DNA of 64,000 nt from Streptomyces cellulosae (GTDB lineage Bacteria; Actinomycetota; Actinomycetes; Streptomycetales; Streptomycetaceae), in contig BNBH01000025.1 of the NCBI GenBank assembly GCA_014655195.1, positions 1 to 64,000 on the forward strand. Direction: 5' to 3'. Each line of letters begins with the position of its first letter. The stretch's first letter is position 1. Under the pieces are notes generated by a model, which searched no databases, was not told the DNA's origin, and worked only from the letters and a program-made list of their open reading frames with translations. This document shows, piece after piece, positions 7,703-17,069 of this stretch. Made by a program: the position numbers and the translations under genes.

Positions 7703-10072
7703 GTGACGACACCCCTCGCAGGGTCCATCGAAGGCAGGATCGCCGAGGAACTCGGCGTACGGGAGCGGCAGGTCAGGGCCGCCGTGGAACTGCTCGACGG
7801 CGGTTCGACGGTGCCCTTCATCGCCCGCTACCGCAAGGAAGCGACCGAGATGCTCGACGATGCGCAGCTGCGCACGCTCGAGGAGCGGCTGCGCTATCTG
7901 CGGGAGCTGGAGGAGCGCCGCACGGCGATCCTCGACTCGGTGCGTGAGCAGGGCAAGCTCACGGAGGAGCTCGAGGCCCGCATCCGGGGCGCGGAGACCA
8001 AGGCGCGCCTGGAGGACATCTACCTGCCGTTCAAGCCCAAGCGGCGCACCAAGGCGCAGATCGCCCGCGAGGCGGGTCTGGAGCCGCTGGCGGAGGGGCT
8101 GCTCGCCGATCCCGGTGTCGAGCCCCTCGCCGCGGCCGCCGCGTTCGTGGACGCCGAGAAGGGCGTCGCCGATCCGCAGGCCGCGCTGGACGGCGCGCGC
8201 GCCATCCTCACCGAGCGCTTCTCCGAGGACGCCGACCTGATCGGCGAGCTGCGCGAGCGCATGTGGGTGCGCGGGCGTCTCGCGGCGAAGGTGCGGGAGG
8301 GCAAGGAGGAGGCGGGCGCCAAGTTCGCCGACTACTTCGACTTCTCCGAGCCGTTCACGGAGCTGCCCTCGCACCGGGTGCTGGCGATGCTGCGCGGCGA
8401 GAAGGAGGAGGTCCTCGACCTCGTCCTGGAGCCGGAGGAGCCCACCGACGGCCCCTCCTCGTACGAGGGCGTCGTCGCCCACCGGTTCGGGATCGCCGAC
8501 CGGGGCCGCCCGGGCGACAAGTGGCTGCTGGACACGGTCCGTTGGGCCTGGCGCACACGCATCCTGGTGCACCTGGGCATCGATCTGCGCCTGCGGCTGC
8601 GCACCGCCGCCGAGGACGAGGCCGTGCGGGTGTTCGCCGCCAACCTGCGCGACCTGCTGCTCGCCGCCCCGGCCGGGACGCGCGCGACGCTCGGCCTGGA
8701 CCCCGGTTTCCGTACGGGCGTGAAGGTCGCCGTGGTCGACGCGACCGGCAAGGTCGTCGCCACGGACGTGATCCACCCGCACGTCCCGGCGAACCGCTGG
8801 GACGAGGCGATCGCCAAGCTGGCCCGGCTCGCGAAGGAGCACGCGGTCGAGCTGATCGCCATCGGCAACGGCACGGCGTCCCGCGAGACCGACAAGCTCG
8901 CCGGTGAGCTCATCGCCAGGCACCCCGAGCTGAAGCTGACGAAGGTGATGGTGTCCGAGGCGGGCGCCTCCGTGTACTCGGCGTCCGCGTTCGCCTCGCA
9001 GGAGCTGCCGGACATGGACGTGTCGCTGCGCGGCGCGGTGTCCATCGCCCGCCGCCTCCAGGACCCGCTGGCGGAGCTGGTGAAGATCGACCCGAAGTCG
9101 ATCGGCGTCGGCCAGTACCAGCACGACCTGTCCGAGGTGAAGCTGTCGCGCTCGCTGGACGCGGTGGTGGAGGACTGTGTGAACGGCGTGGGCGTGGACG
9201 TCAACACCGCGTCCGCCCCGCTGCTCGCCCGGGTGTCCGGCATCTCCTCCGGTCTCGCCGAGAACATCGTGGCGCACCGCGACTCCAACGGCCCCTTCAA
9301 GTCCCGCTCGGAGCTGAAGAAGGTGGCCCGCCTGGGCCCGAAGGCGTACGAGCAGTGCGCGGGCTTCCTGCGGATCCGCGGCGGCGACGACCCGCTGGAC
9401 GCCTCCAGCGTGCACCCCGAGGCGTACCCGGTGGTGCGGCGGATGGTGAAGAACACCGGGCAGGAGGTGGCCTCGCTCATCGGCAACACGGCGGTGCTGC
9501 GCTCGCTGCGGCCGCAGGACTTCGTGGACGACACCTTCGGTCTGCCGACCGTGTCGGACATCCTCAAGGAACTGGAGAAGCCGGGCCGCGACCCGCGTCC
9601 GGCGTTCAAGACGGCCGCATTCAAGGAGGGCGTGGAGAAGATCTCCGACCTGTCCTCCGGGATGATCCTGGAGGGCGTGGTGACGAACGTGGCCGCGTTC
9701 GGCGCGTTCGTCGACGTCGGCGTCCACCAGGACGGCCTGGTGCACGTGTCCGCGATGTCGAAGACCTTCGTCAAGGACCCGCGGGACGTGGTGAAGCCGG
9801 GCGACATCGTCAGGGTGAAGGTGCTCGACGTCGACATCCCGCGCAAGCGGATCTCGCTGACGCTGCGTCTGGACGACGAGACGGCCCCGCAGGGCGGGCA
9901 GGAGGGCGGCGAGCGCCGGCAGCGCGGCGGGCGTCCTCCGCAGCAGCGCCAGGCCCGCGGTGGCAGCGGCGGCGGTAGCCGTACGCGTCAGGCGCCGGCC
10001 CCGGCCAACAGCGCGATGGCGGACGCCCTGCGCCGCGCGGGTCTGGTGGACCCGAAGAGCGGCCGCCGCTGA
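7703..10072 (+). CDS. tex: Tex-family transcription accessory / RNA-binding protein
   Basis: 789 aa, the normal Tex length. Domain order is the Tex N-terminal helical region (SIEGRIAEELGVRERQVRAA, then PFIARYRKEATEMLDD), a YqgF/RNase H-like domain (TLGLDPGFRTGVKVAVVD), helix-hairpin-helix repeats (VGVDVNTASAPLLARVSGIS and LKKVARLGPKAYEQCAGFLR), and an S1 RNA-binding domain (MILEGVVTNVAAFGAFVDVG ... KRISLTLRLDD). A low-complexity Gln/Gly/Arg tail follows. It binds nucleic acid and acts in transcription quality control in other bacteria. GTG 7703 was chosen because the Tex_N homology begins there; an upstream TTG lacks homology. A perfect 16-bp terminator hairpin follows. Confidence 0.95.
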   Translation: MTTPLAGSIEGRIAEELGVRERQVRAAVELLDGGSTVPFIARYRKEATEMLDDAQLRTLEERLRYLRELEERRTAILDSVREQGKLTEELEARIRGAETKARLEDIYLPFKPKRRTKAQIAREAGLEPLAEGLLADPGVEPLAAAAAFVDAEKGVADPQAALDGARAILTERFSEDADLIGELRERMWVRGRLAAKVREGKEEAGAKFADYFDFSEPFTELPSHRVLAMLRGEKEEVLDLVLEPEEPTDGPSSYEGVVAHRFGIADRGRPGDKWLLDTVRWAWRTRILVHLGIDLRLRLRTAAEDEAVRVFAANLRDLLLAAPAGTRATLGLDPGFRTGVKVAVVDATGKVVATDVIHPHVPANRWDEAIAKLARLAKEHAVELIAIGNGTASRETDKLAGELIARHPELKLTKVMVSEAGASVYSASAFASQELPDMDVSLRGAVSIARRLQDPLAELVKIDPKSIGVGQYQHDLSEVKLSRSLDAVVEDCVNGVGVDVNTASAPLLARVSGISSGLAENIVAHRDSNGPFKSRSELKKVARLGPKAYEQCAGFLRIRGGDDPLDASSVHPEAYPVVRRMVKNTGQEVASLIGNTAVLRSLRPQDFVDDTFGLPTVSDILKELEKPGRDPRPAFKTAAFKEGVEKISDLSSGMILEGVVTNVAAFGAFVDVGVHQDGLVHVSAMSKTFVKDPRDVVKPGDIVRVKVLDVDIPRKRISLTLRLDDETAPQGGQEGGERRQRGGRPPQQRQARGGSGGGSRTRQAPAPANSAMADALRRAGLVDPKSGRR

Positions 10073-10078
10073 GCGGTG

Positions 10079-10122
10079 GAGCGCGGTCCCGGGTCTCCGT
10101 GCGGGCACCCGGGACCGCGCTC
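10079..10122. terminator. Perfect 16-bp hairpin terminator after tex
   Basis: GAGCGCGGTCCCGGGT (10079-10094) and ACCCGGGACCGCGCTC (10107-10122) pair without mismatch around a 12-nt loop, just after the tex stop at 10072. It can serve both converging genes. Its right arm runs into the first unit of the 19-bp repeat array. Confidence 0.85.
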
Positions 10123-10212
10123 GGATCCGGTGACCGCGCTCAGGTTCGGTGACCGCGCTCGGATCCGGTGACCGCGCTCGGATCCGGTGACCGCGCTCAG
10201 AGTTCGGTGACC
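10117..10212. repeat. 19-bp tandem repeat overlapping the ABC-F stop codon
   Basis: Five units of GCGCTCGGATCCGGTGACC or close variants (GCGCTCAGGTTCGGTGACC) start at 10117, 10136, 10155, 10174 and 10193; the last is 20 bp. The final unit contains the last codons and stop of the minus-strand ABC-F gene (stop at 10197-10199). It resembles the idi case at 5179-5275 in arrangement but not in sequence. Confidence 0.9.
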
Positions 10213-11837
10213 GAGCCGCCGGTGACGTGCAGACGGCGGGTCACATGGACCGCGTCCAGCATGCGGCGGTCGTGGGTGACCAGCAGCAGCGTCCCCTCGT
10301 AGGCGTCGAGGGAGGACTCCAGCTGCTCGATGGCCGGCAGGTCGAGGTGGTTCGTCGGCTCGTCCAGGACCAGGAGGTTGACGCCCCGGCCCTGGAGGAG
10401 TGCCAGGGCGGCGCGGGTGCGCTCCCCCGGTGACAGGGTCGCCGCGGGACGCAGCACGTGCTCCGCCTTCAGGCCGAACTTGGCGAGCAGCGTGCGGATG
10501 TCCGCCGGCTCCAGCTCCGGCACCGAGGGACGGAACGCGTCCAGCAGCGTCTCCGGCCCGTGGAACAGCGCGCGGGCCTGGTCGACCTCCCCCAGCAGCA
10601 CACCCGGGCCCAGGGCCGCGTGGCCCGCGTCGAGCGGCACGCGGCCCAGCAGGGCGCCGAGCAAGGTGGACTTGCCGGCGCCGTTCGCGCCGGTCACCGC
10701 GACCCGGTCGGCCCAGTCGATCTGCAGCGTCACCGGGCCGAGCGTGAAGCCGCCCCGGCGTACGACGGCGTCCCGCAGGCCCGCGACCACGGCGCCGGAG
10801 CGCGGGGCCGCCGCGATCTCCATGCGCAGCTCCCACTCCTTGCGCGGCTCCTCGACCACCTCCAGGCGCTCGATCATGCGCTGGGTCTGGCGCGCCTTCG
10901 CGGCCTGCTTCTCGCTGGCCTCGCTGCGGAACTTCCGGCCGATCTTGTCGTTGTCGTTCCCGGCCTTGCGGCGCGCGTTCCTCACGCCCTTGTCCATCCA
11001 GGAGCGCTGCATCTGCGCCCGGTCCTGGAGCGCGGCGCGCTTGTCGGCGTACTCCTCGAACTCGTCGCGCGCGTGACGGCGGGCCACCTCGCGCTCCTCC
11101 AGATAGGCGTCGTAGCCGCCGCCGTAGAGGTTGATCTGCCGCTGGGCAAGGTCGAGTTCGAGGACCTTGGTGACCGTGCGGGAGAGGAACTCGCGGTCGT
11201 GGCTGACGACGACCGTGCCGGCGCGCAGGCCGCTCACGAACCGCTCCAGGCGCTCCAGTCCGTCCAGGTCGAGGTCGTTGGTCGGCTCGTCGAGGAGGAA
11301 GACGTCGTAGCGGGACAGCAGGAGGGAGGCGAGTCCGGCGCGGGCCGCCTGGCCGCCGGAGAGGGCGGTCATCTCCTGGTCGAGGCCGACGTCGAGGCCG
11401 AGCGTGGCGGTGACCTCCTCGGCGCGCTCGTCGAGGTCGGCGCCGCCCAGGGCGAGCCAGCGCTCGAGGGCGGTGGCGTAGGCGTCGTCCGCGCCGGGGG
11501 CGCTGTCCACCAGGCCCTGGGTCGCCTCGTCCATGGCGCGCTGGGCATCGGCGACGCCGGTGCGGCGGGCCAGGAAGGCGCGCACGGTCTCGCCGGGCCG
11601 CCGCTCCGGCTCCTGCGGGAGGTGGCCGACGGTGGCGGTGGGCGGGGAGAGGCGCAGCTCGCCCTCCTCGGGCGCGGCGAGCCCGGCGAGCAGGCGCAGC
11701 AGCGTGGACTTGCCGGCGCCGTTGGCCCCGACCAGGCCGATCACGTCGCCGGGCGCGACGACGAGGTCGAGCCCGGCGAACAGGGAGCGGTCGCCGTGTC
11801 CGGCGGCGAGGTTCTTGGCGACGAGGGTGGCAGTCAT
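10197..11837 (-). CDS. ABC-F family ATP-binding protein
   Basis: 546 aa soluble protein with two ABC domains and no membrane segment. Domain 1 has GANGAGKST, LSGGQAARAGLASLLLS and DEPTNDLDLDG; domain 2 has GANGAGKSTLLGALLG, LSPGERTRAALALL and DEPTNHLDLPA. The linker of about 80 aa is rich in Arg, Lys and Glu. ABC-F proteins bind the ribosomal E site and modulate translation or protect from antibiotics; which applies here is unknown. It is convergent with tex and its 3' end lies in a 19-bp repeat. Confidence 0.92.
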   Translation of the reverse strand: MTATLVAKNLAAGHGDRSLFAGLDLVVAPGDVIGLVGANGAGKSTLLRLLAGLAAPEEGELRLSPPTATVGHLPQEPERRPGETVRAFLARRTGVADAQRAMDEATQGLVDSAPGADDAYATALERWLALGGADLDERAEEVTATLGLDVGLDQEMTALSGGQAARAGLASLLLSRYDVFLLDEPTNDLDLDGLERLERFVSGLRAGTVVVSHDREFLSRTVTKVLELDLAQRQINLYGGGYDAYLEEREVARRHARDEFEEYADKRAALQDRAQMQRSWMDKGVRNARRKAGNDNDKIGRKFRSEASEKQAAKARQTQRMIERLEVVEEPRKEWELRMEIAAAPRSGAVVAGLRDAVVRRGGFTLGPVTLQIDWADRVAVTGANGAGKSTLLGALLGRVPLDAGHAALGPGVLLGEVDQARALFHGPETLLDAFRPSVPELEPADIRTLLAKFGLKAEHVLRPAATLSPGERTRAALALLQGRGVNLLVLDEPTNHLDLPAIEQLESSLDAYEGTLLLVTHDRRMLDAVHVTRRLHVTGGSVTEL

Positions 11838-11877
11838 CAGACCGCCGATCCTAGAGCCTCGGCGGTACCGCGAAGGC

Positions 11878-12900
11878 TCAGGGGCGGACGGCGGTGACCA
11901 GCACCGTTCCCGCGGTGCGGGCCACCAGGTACGCCTCGCCCTTCACCGCGGGCGGGTCCAGCGGGACACGGTGCCGGCCGGGTTCGAGGACCGCGTCGAA
12001 GAGGTCGCGGCTGCGGGCGCGGGAGAGGCGGTCGACGCGGTGCGCGGTGAGCCTGACGCGGCAGGCGGAGACCACCTCGAACTGGGCGGCGCCGTCCGCC
12101 ACGGTCAGGTCAGCCAGCCGCCGGTGGTCGTCCCGGCCCGCCTCCAGGGCCTGTTCGGTCTGCGCGAGGAGCAGCGGGACGACGGGCGCGAGCGCGTCGA
12201 CGCAGGGCACGTCGGCCCCGGCGCCGGCCAGCGCCAGGCGCACGGCGTCGCGCTCCCGCGCGGGGACCGAGCGGCCGAACAGCACGGCGCCGTAGGACCG
12301 GAGTTCGTCGGCGGGGACACCGTCGGCGCTCTGGGTGATGTCGGCGCCGATGCCGATGGTGCGCAGGGCGGCGGCCAGCCGGGCGAGCAGGGCCACGCGG
12401 GCGCCGATGAGCAGGACGCGGCGGCGGCTGCCGGGGAGGTCGCCGTCCAGGAGGGCGGTCAGGGCGGCGCGGTACTCGTCGCCACGGAAACGGAACGGGC
12501 CCATCCTGTGGTAGCCGTCGCGCTCCAGGTCGGCCCGGTCGCCGGTCTGCCAGGCGAAGTCCCGCCAGATGACGTCCTCGCCGTCCCGCTCGATGACGGC
12601 GGTCACGGCGCCGCAGGCGAGGTCCTCGCACTCGGGGCAGCCGTAGACGACGTACCGCCCGCCCGGCAGGGGCGCGCCCGTCTCCAGCAGCAGGCTGCGG
12701 ACCTGGGCGGTGAAGAGGGACGGCGGCACGTCGGAGGCGAGCGGGGAGACGGCGTCCAGGTCGGACAGGCGGTACAGCAGCGGGCGTCCGTCGACGACGA
12801 AGTCGACGAAGTCGCGGTGCACTTGGAAGTCACCGCCGGCGAGGAGCCCCCCGGGGCGGGTCGCCGGCGCCAGGCCGAAGGTCGCGTACTCGGCAGACAT
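11878..12900 (-). CDS. Conserved actinobacterial protein with a Cys cluster and a Rossmann-like C-terminal half
   Basis: 340 aa, no firm family. The N-terminal half contains YGCPECEDLACGAVTAVIER, with CxxC and a third Cys, suggesting a metal-binding knuckle. The C-terminal half begins RRRVLLIGARVALLARLAAA, resembling the first strand and helix of a nucleotide-binding fold, though the glycine spacing is not canonical. Similar proteins are sometimes labelled oxidoreductase, but nothing here proves an activity. It is divergent from the amino-acid oxidase gene with about 66 bp between the starts. Confidence 0.7.
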   Translation of the reverse strand: MSAEYATFGLAPATRPGGLLAGGDFQVHRDFVDFVVDGRPLLYRLSDLDAVSPLASDVPPSLFTAQVRSLLLETGAPLPGGRYVVYGCPECEDLACGAVTAVIERDGEDVIWRDFAWQTGDRADLERDGYHRMGPFRFRGDEYRAALTALLDGDLPGSRRRVLLIGARVALLARLAAALRTIGIGADITQSADGVPADELRSYGAVLFGRSVPARERDAVRLALAGAGADVPCVDALAPVVPLLLAQTEQALEAGRDDHRRLADLTVADGAAQFEVVSACRVRLTAHRVDRLSRARSRDLFDAVLEPGRHRVPLDPPAVKGEAYLVARTAGTVLVTAVRP

Positions 12901-12966
12901 GCCGTGAGTATTCCCAGCCGGGGGCGGACCCGAGCACGCGGACGGACATCCGCTACCGTCCGCCGG

Positions 12967-13920
12967 ATGGGAAGCGAAACGGACAACGGTGTCGTGGTGG
13001 TCGGCGGCGGGGTGACCGGGCTGACCACGGCGGTGGTCCTCGCCGAGCGGGGCGTACGGGTGCGGCTGTGGACGCGGGACCCGGTCGGCGCGACCACCTC
13101 GGCGGTCGCGGGCGCCCTGTGGTGGCCGTACCGCGTCGACCCCCCGGAGGCCGCGCAGGCGTGGGCGCTGGAATCCCTCGGCGTGTACGAGGAGATGGCG
13201 CTGCGGCCGGAGGCCACGGGCGTACGGATGGTCGAGGGGGTACTGGGCGAGACGCCGATGGACGAGGTCGGCGGGTGGGCCGCCGCGCGGCTGCCGGGGC
13301 TGCGTCCGGTCACGGAGGCGGAGTACCCGGGCGGGTGGGGGCTGTGGGCGCGGCTGCCGCTGATCGACATGCCGGCGCATCTGCCGTATCTGCGGGACCG
13401 GCTGGCGGCGGCGGGCGGCACGGTGGAGACGCGCGCGGTGGCGGATCTCGCGGAGGCCGACGCGCCGGTGGTGGTGAACTGCACGGGGCTGGCGGCGCGG
13501 GAGCTGGTGCCGGACCCGTCGGTGCGGCCGGTGCGGGGACAGCTGGTGGTCGTGGAGAACCCGGGGATCCGCACCTGGATGGTCACCGAGGGCGCGGACG
13601 GCTCGATGGCGTACTTCTTCCCGCAGCCGGGTCGGCTGCTGCTGGGCGGCACGGCCGAGGAGGACGTGTGGTCCGACCGGCCGGACCCGGCGACGGCGGA
13701 GGCGATCGTGCGGCGGTGCGCGGCGCTGCGGCCGGAGATCGGGAAGGCCCGTGTGCTGGAGCACCGGGTGGGGCTGCGGCCGGCTCGGGACGCGGTGCGT
13801 CTGGAGCGCACCCGGCTGCCCGACGGACGGGTGCTGGTGCACAACTACGGCCACGGCGGCGCGGGCGTCACCGTGGCCTGGGGGTGTGCGCGTCAGGCGG
13901 CGGGGCTGGCCGTGGCATGA
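12967..13920 (+). CDS. FAD-dependent D-amino-acid oxidase family protein
   Basis: 317 aa. The N-terminal FAD-binding motif GGGVTGLTTAVVLAERG, the segment GALWWPYR, and the C-terminal DAAO signature VHNYGHGGAGVTVAWGCA (HNYG-x-GG-x-G) are all present. It should oxidise a D-amino acid or glycine-like amine with O2, giving the imino acid and H2O2. There is no signal peptide, so it acts in the cytoplasm. ATG 12967 begins right before the dinucleotide fold. An imperfect hairpin terminator starts at its stop codon. Confidence 0.9.
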   Translation: MGSETDNGVVVVGGGVTGLTTAVVLAERGVRVRLWTRDPVGATTSAVAGALWWPYRVDPPEAAQAWALESLGVYEEMALRPEATGVRMVEGVLGETPMDEVGGWAAARLPGLRPVTEAEYPGGWGLWARLPLIDMPAHLPYLRDRLAAAGGTVETRAVADLAEADAPVVVNCTGLAARELVPDPSVRPVRGQLVVVENPGIRTWMVTEGADGSMAYFFPQPGRLLLGGTAEEDVWSDRPDPATAEAIVRRCAALRPEIGKARVLEHRVGLRPARDAVRLERTRLPDGRVLVHNYGHGGAGVTVAWGCARQAAGLAVA

Positions 13921-13956
13921 CGCGCGGGGCGAGCGTCGGGCGCCCGCCCCGCGTCA
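13918..13956. terminator. Hairpin between convergent DAAO and BCCT genes
   Basis: TGACGCGCGGGGCGAGCG (13918-13935) pairs with CGCCCGCCCCGCGTCA (13941-13956), with a two-base bulge and one mismatch. It starts at the DAAO stop codon and ends 20 bp before the stop of the opposite gene, so it is probably bidirectional. Confidence 0.7.
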
Positions 13957-13976
13957 CGGCATGTCCCTCGCCGGGG

Positions 13977-15707
13977 TCAGTGCTTGCCGATGGGGTCCCC
14001 CTCCACGTCCGGTCCGCGGCCGGGGCCGACGCGCAGCTCGAACTCGCCGTCGTACTTCTTGTGACCCTCGATGACGGCGAGTTCGACGGCCTCGTTGCCC
14101 ATCTTGTTGCGGACGACGAGCGGGTCGTGGCGCAGGTCGCGCATGAGCGCCACGCACATGAAGATCATGACGACGACGAACGGCGCCGCGGCGAGGATGG
14201 TGAGGTTCTGCAGACCGGTCAGGGCGTCGCCCTGGCCGCTGCCGACCAGCAGCATGATGGCCGCGACCGCACCGGTGACCACGCCCCAGAACACCACGGC
14301 CCAGCGGCTGGGTTCGAGGGAGCCCTTCTGCGAGAGGGTGCCCATCACGACGGAGGCCGCGTCGGCGCCCGAGACGAAGAAGATGCCGACGAGGACCATC
14401 ACCAGCAGGCTGGTGGCGGTGGCGACGGGGAACTCCTGGAGGACGGCGAAGAGCCGGCCCTCGGGGGTGGTCTCGTCCCCGAGCCGGTTCTGCTCCTGGA
14501 GTCGCATCGCCGAGCCGCCGAAGACGGCGAACCAGACGAGGCTGACGGCGCTGGGCACGAGGATGACGCCGCCGATGAACTGACGGATGGTCCGGCCGCG
14601 GCTGATGCGGGCGATGAACATGCCGACGAACGGCGTCCAGGAGATCCACCACGCCCAGTAGAAGACGGTCCAGCTGCCCAGCCAGTCGGCCACGCCCTCG
14701 CCGCCGCTGATGTCGGTGCGGCCGGCCATCTCGGGCAGGTCGCCGAGGTAGGAGAAGACGGAGGTCGGCAGCAGGTCCAGGACGAGGACGGTGGGGCCGG
14801 CGACGAACACGAACACGGCGAGGATCAGCGCCAGCACCATGTTGGTGTTGGACAGCCACTGGATGCCCTTCTCCACACCGGACACCGCGGACGCCACGAA
14901 CGCCACGGTCAGCACGGCGATGATGGAGACCAGCAGGCCGGTGCCGACCTTCTCCAGCCAGTTCAGCTTCTCGATGCCGGAGCCGATCTGCAGCGCGCCG
15001 AGGCCGAGGGAGGCCGCCGACCCGAAGACGGTCGCGATGATGGCGAGGACGTCGATGACCCGGCCGACGGCGCCGTTGGCGTGCTTCTCGCCGATGAGCG
15101 GGGTGAACACGGCGCTGACGGTCTGCCGGCGGCGGCGCCGGAAGGTGCTGTAGGCGATGGCGAGGCCGACCACGGCGTAGATGGCCCACGGGTGGAGCGT
15201 CCAGTGGAACAGCGTGGTGGCCATGGCCGTCGCCATCCGGTCGCCGGAGTCCTCGGGGGCGGTGCCGGGCGGCGGGGTGTCGAAGTGCGCGAGCGGCTCG
15301 CTCACGCCCCAGAACATCAGGCCGATGCCCATGCCGGCGCTGAACATCATGGCGACCCAGGACACGGTCCGGAACTCGGGCTCCTCGCCCTCGGCGCCGA
15401 GCGTGATCCGGCCGTAGCGGCTGGCGGCCAGCCACAGGGCGAAGACCACGAAGCCGGAGGCGGCCAGGACGAAGCCCCAGCCGCCGTTGTGCATCAGTCC
15501 GCCGAGCAGGTCGGTGGAGACGTCCTCCAGCGAGTCCGTCCAGACGGCTCCCCACAGGACGAAGGCCAGGGTGAGCACGGCGGTGACGCCGAAGACCACC
15601 CAGTCGGTGCGCGGCCCGTCCCGGCCGGGCAGGCCCGCTTCGGAGCCGGGCAGCGGGCCTGCCGTGGAGTCCTTGTCGCTTGGGTGGTCCTGCGTCACAG
15701 GCGGCAC
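13977..15707 (-). CDS. BCCT-family betaine/choline/carnitine transporter
   Basis: 576 aa with about 12 membrane helices. Family hallmarks are SAGMGIGLMFWGVSEPLAHF (the G-x-G-I-G substrate and sodium region), HWTLHPWAIYAVVGLAIAY, and the Trp-rich helix FYWAWWISWTPFVGMFIARI. It likely takes up glycine betaine, choline or a similar quaternary amine, driven by sodium or protons, for osmoprotection or carbon supply. The start is GTG 15707 with GAAAG upstream; an in-frame GTG three codons later is an alternative. No betaine-metabolism gene is adjacent. Confidence 0.93.
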   Translation of the reverse strand: MPPVTQDHPSDKDSTAGPLPGSEAGLPGRDGPRTDWVVFGVTAVLTLAFVLWGAVWTDSLEDVSTDLLGGLMHNGGWGFVLAASGFVVFALWLAASRYGRITLGAEGEEPEFRTVSWVAMMFSAGMGIGLMFWGVSEPLAHFDTPPPGTAPEDSGDRMATAMATTLFHWTLHPWAIYAVVGLAIAYSTFRRRRRQTVSAVFTPLIGEKHANGAVGRVIDVLAIIATVFGSAASLGLGALQIGSGIEKLNWLEKVGTGLLVSIIAVLTVAFVASAVSGVEKGIQWLSNTNMVLALILAVFVFVAGPTVLVLDLLPTSVFSYLGDLPEMAGRTDISGGEGVADWLGSWTVFYWAWWISWTPFVGMFIARISRGRTIRQFIGGVILVPSAVSLVWFAVFGGSAMRLQEQNRLGDETTPEGRLFAVLQEFPVATATSLLVMVLVGIFFVSGADAASVVMGTLSQKGSLEPSRWAVVFWGVVTGAVAAIMLLVGSGQGDALTGLQNLTILAAAPFVVVMIFMCVALMRDLRHDPLVVRNKMGNEAVELAVIEGHKKYDGEFELRVGPGRGPDVEGDPIGKH

Positions 15708-15779
15708 CTTTCGTCCGGTCCTTCGGGCGGAGAGCCCTCCTCCCGATAGGCCCTTACCACCGATGGCGCAAAATTCACC

Positions 15780-17069
15780 TCATCGACAGGACGTGATCGC
15801 CTCTCCTTCGGCCAGGTGGTATGTCGCGCGGCCGTCCAGAAGCAGCGGGACGAGGGCCCGCAGCGACTGCCGCAGGGGTACGAACACGCCGTTCCCGGTC
15901 TTCTGGACGCGTACGCCGTGCAGGGCCAGCTCGTCACCCACCTCCGCGTACTGACCTGCGGTGAGGCGGTAGCCGCACGGCGGGTCGGCGAGCACCTCGG
16001 AGGGTTCGGGCGTCTCGTTGTCGGCGCCTCCGAGATACACCGCGCCGCGGTCCGCGTACCCGGCGGCGCGGGCCTTCGCGGTGACGGCCTCGACCGTCCC
16101 GCGCCGCTCCGAGGAGAAACGGATCAGGCCGTTCAGGGCGGCGAGGTGGGAGTCGACCCTGCGCCGGTTGTTGAGCGCCTCGTCGGCCTTCTCGGCGTCG
16201 GTGAGCGGGTCGACGCGGCTCTCGATGAGCAGGCCGACGGCGTGCTTGATCCCGGACAGGTTGCGCAGGATGCGTTCCTGGCCGTCGCCGGCGGTCTGCC
16301 GGATCGGGTCGCCGGTGACGGGGTCGGTCCAGATGCCGTAGGTGCCGGTGGAGTACCCGGCGGCGCCTGCGGCGGGACGGACGTGGTCCTCGGACAGGGA
16401 CTGCGCGACGTCGTGGACGCCGGGGTGGGTGTTGAGGTTGCGCGGCCACAGGTCGAACAGGTCCTTGTCGTAGTACGGCGGGGTGGCGCCGTACTCGTGC
16501 AGGTCGTAGATGACGTCGGGCCGCTCGTCGCGGATCACGGCGGCCAGCGCGCGGCCCTCGGCGGTCTTCAGGGCGACGTGGTCGCGGTTGATGTCGACGC
16601 CGTCGCTGTTGCCCCGGGTGTCGGCGGCCCGCCCGTCGGGGTTGGCGGTGGGGACGACGAGCAGGGTCGTGCGGTCCAGGAAGCGCTTCGTCTCCCGGTC
16701 CTTGGCGTAGGCCAGGTCGCGGACCGTGGTGAGGCACGCCTCCCGGCCGGAGGGTTCGTTGCCGTGCTGGCTGCACACCAGGAGGACCTTGTTCGGGGTG
16801 CGTGCGGCGCCGATGCGGACGAGCCGCAGGGGGCGGTCCTGGGCGGTGGTGCCGATGCGGGTGACGTGGACGCGGCCGCTCGCCCGGTCGACGGTCTCCA
16901 GGAGGCGCTGTTCCTCGGGCTGGGTGGTCCAGCGGGCGCCGTGGGTGAGTTCGAAGCCGGTGCGCGGCGGGGCGGCGGTGTCGTGCGCCCCGGCGGAGGG
17001 GGCGGTGACGAGCGTGGCGGCGAGGCCCGTGAGGGCGGTGGCGGTGAGGAGCGCGGCGCGTCGTTTCAT
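15780..17069 (-). CDS. Secreted M14-family zinc carboxypeptidase
   Basis: 429 aa with a Sec signal peptide (MKRRAALLTATALTG ... PSAGA, cut near residue 28). The zinc motif HGNEPSGRE (HxxE) and later NPDGR, DINRDH and IYDLHEYG fit the M14 carboxypeptidase fold; the third zinc ligand is probably the His of DLHEYG. It would remove C-terminal residues from peptides outside the cell. ATG 17069 sits behind GGGGGAGA and overlaps the stop of the upstream S15-type peptidase gene (ATGA), so the two exported peptidases are translationally coupled. Confidence 0.9.
   Translation of the reverse strand: MKRRAALLTATALTGLAATLVTAPSAGAHDTAAPPRTGFELTHGARWTTQPEEQRLLETVDRASGRVHVTRIGTTAQDRPLRLVRIGAARTPNKVLLVCSQHGNEPSGREACLTTVRDLAYAKDRETKRFLDRTTLLVVPTANPDGRAADTRGNSDGVDINRDHVALKTAEGRALAAVIRDERPDVIYDLHEYGATPPYYDKDLFDLWPRNLNTHPGVHDVAQSLSEDHVRPAAGAAGYSTGTYGIWTDPVTGDPIRQTAGDGQERILRNLSGIKHAVGLLIESRVDPLTDAEKADEALNNRRRVDSHLAALNGLIRFSSERRGTVEAVTAKARAAGYADRGAVYLGGADNETPEPSEVLADPPCGYRLTAGQYAEVGDELALHGVRVQKTGNGVFVPLRQSLRALVPLLLDGRATYHLAEGEAITSCR

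Noticed and set aside
7652..10108. 818-codon minus-strand frame opposite tex
   Set aside because: Exact antisense of a well-recognised Tex protein, low-complexity translation, no family features.
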